A stretch of 6,813 nucleotides of DNA from an uncultured Phycisphaerae bacterium (GTDB taxonomy: Bacteria; Planctomycetota; Phycisphaerae; Phycisphaerales; SM1A02): contig CALCOW010000038.1 of the NCBI GenBank assembly GCA_937899935.1, positions 1 through 6,813 of the forward strand, read 5' to 3'. Shown piece by piece: positions 6,449 through 6,813 of this stretch. The notes under the pieces are model-generated. The model was not told the DNA's origin. It saw only the letters and a list, made by a program, of their open reading frames with translations, and did not search any database. Numbering within the stretch: position 1 is the first letter of the stretch; every line of letters starts with the position of its first letter. The position numbers and the translations under genes are program-made.

Positions 6449-6813
6449 ATGAGCAAAAATACTCTTCTAACTCTGCTGATTCTGATTGGATTGATCGCCG
6501 GTGTCTTTTTTGGCGAGTACATCCTTCACCCGACTGGTGAGGTCGATAGCACACACTGGACCAAACAACTCGGCGACCTGATACTGATCCGTCCACTTAA
6601 GCTCCTGGTGATCCCTCTGATTTTCTTTAGCGTTGTGTCTGGCATTACGCGTATTGGCGATCCTTCACGCCTTGGATTAGTAGGCGGAGCGACTGTTGTT
6701 TATTACATCGCCACCATGTTGCTGGCGGTCATCCTTGGTACGGCACTTGTCTCATGGGTCGCGCCTGGCATCAGTGCAACACGGCCCAGCACAGCACCTG
6801 GGGGGCGTCGCCC
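6449..6813 (+). CDS. Dicarboxylate/amino acid:cation symporter (DAACS family), N-terminal part, 3' end outside window
   Basis: This is a secondary transporter of the GltP/GltT/DctA type, taking up glutamate, aspartate or C4-dicarboxylates with H+ or Na+. The visible 121 residues begin MSKNTLLTLLILIGLIAGVF (first membrane segment, about 5-26), followed by a short outer loop. Next comes the family signature LGDLILIRPLKLLVIPLIFF plus SVVSGITRIGD (41-71), covering the second membrane segment. A third segment, YYIATMLLAVILGTALVSWV (85-104), follows and then APG. Substrate-binding hairpins HP1 and HP2 lie beyond the window, so substrate and coupling ion cannot be told. The start at 6449 fits the usual N-terminal length, but no Shine-Dalgarno precedes it. 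It lies 28 bases after the aspS stop on the same strand, with no visible terminator between, so co-transcription with aspS is possible. Confidence 0.92.
   Translation, partial: MSKNTLLTLLILIGLIAGVFFGEYILHPTGEVDSTHWTKQLGDLILIRPLKLLVIPLIFFSVVSGITRIGDPSRLGLVGGATVVYYIATMLLAVILGTALVSWVAPGISATRPSTAPGGRR

Overview
The window reads as a stretch of chromosome from a Gram-negative bacterium. Base composition is roughly balanced and genes are tightly packed. The style of several proteins (a divergent LpxB, an AspRS with unusual motif-2 residues, a TM2-domain protein of the KGAAxVLW type, an AGCS transporter with a soluble insert) suggests a marine Planctomycetota-like bacterium, perhaps Phycisphaerae. 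That placement is inference from recalled family resemblance, not from a marker gene search. There is no sign of a mobile element, CRISPR array, tRNA or rRNA. No gene-free stretch exceeds about 140 bases.

Layout. Bases 1-1076 (+) hold the C-terminal part of a sodium:alanine-type symporter (AGCS family) with an extra soluble region of about 145 residues. Its last 17 bases overlap the start of an unnamed 225-residue protein (1060-1737, +) whose predicted secondary structure and D...ExK signature match the PD-(D/E)XK nuclease fold. A 29-base convergent gap follows. Then lpxB (lipid-A-disaccharide synthase) lies on the minus strand to about 2996. Head-to-head with it, with almost no spacer, a plus-strand membrane-anchored or secreted GH113-like glycoside hydrolase starts near 3016 and ends at 4173. 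A small TM2-domain membrane protein gene (4250-4474) has a good ribosome binding site and start, but an in-frame amber codon at codon 8. aspS (aspartyl-tRNA synthetase) fills about 4615-6420. The first 121 codons of a dicarboxylate/amino acid:cation symporter run off the window end from 6449.

The genes do not form one obvious pathway. Two sodium-coupled amino acid transporters sit at the ends. In between are envelope synthesis (LpxB), polysaccharide hydrolysis (GH113), tRNA charging (AspRS), a TM2 protein and a putative nuclease. The AGCS/nuclease-fold pair is the only one with strong evidence of translational coupling. The most interesting items are the interrupted TM2 gene, the unannotated PD-(D/E)XK-like protein, the periplasmic insert in the AGCS transporter, and the head-to-head lpxB/GH113 start region. 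I did not find a convincing multi-gene novel system.
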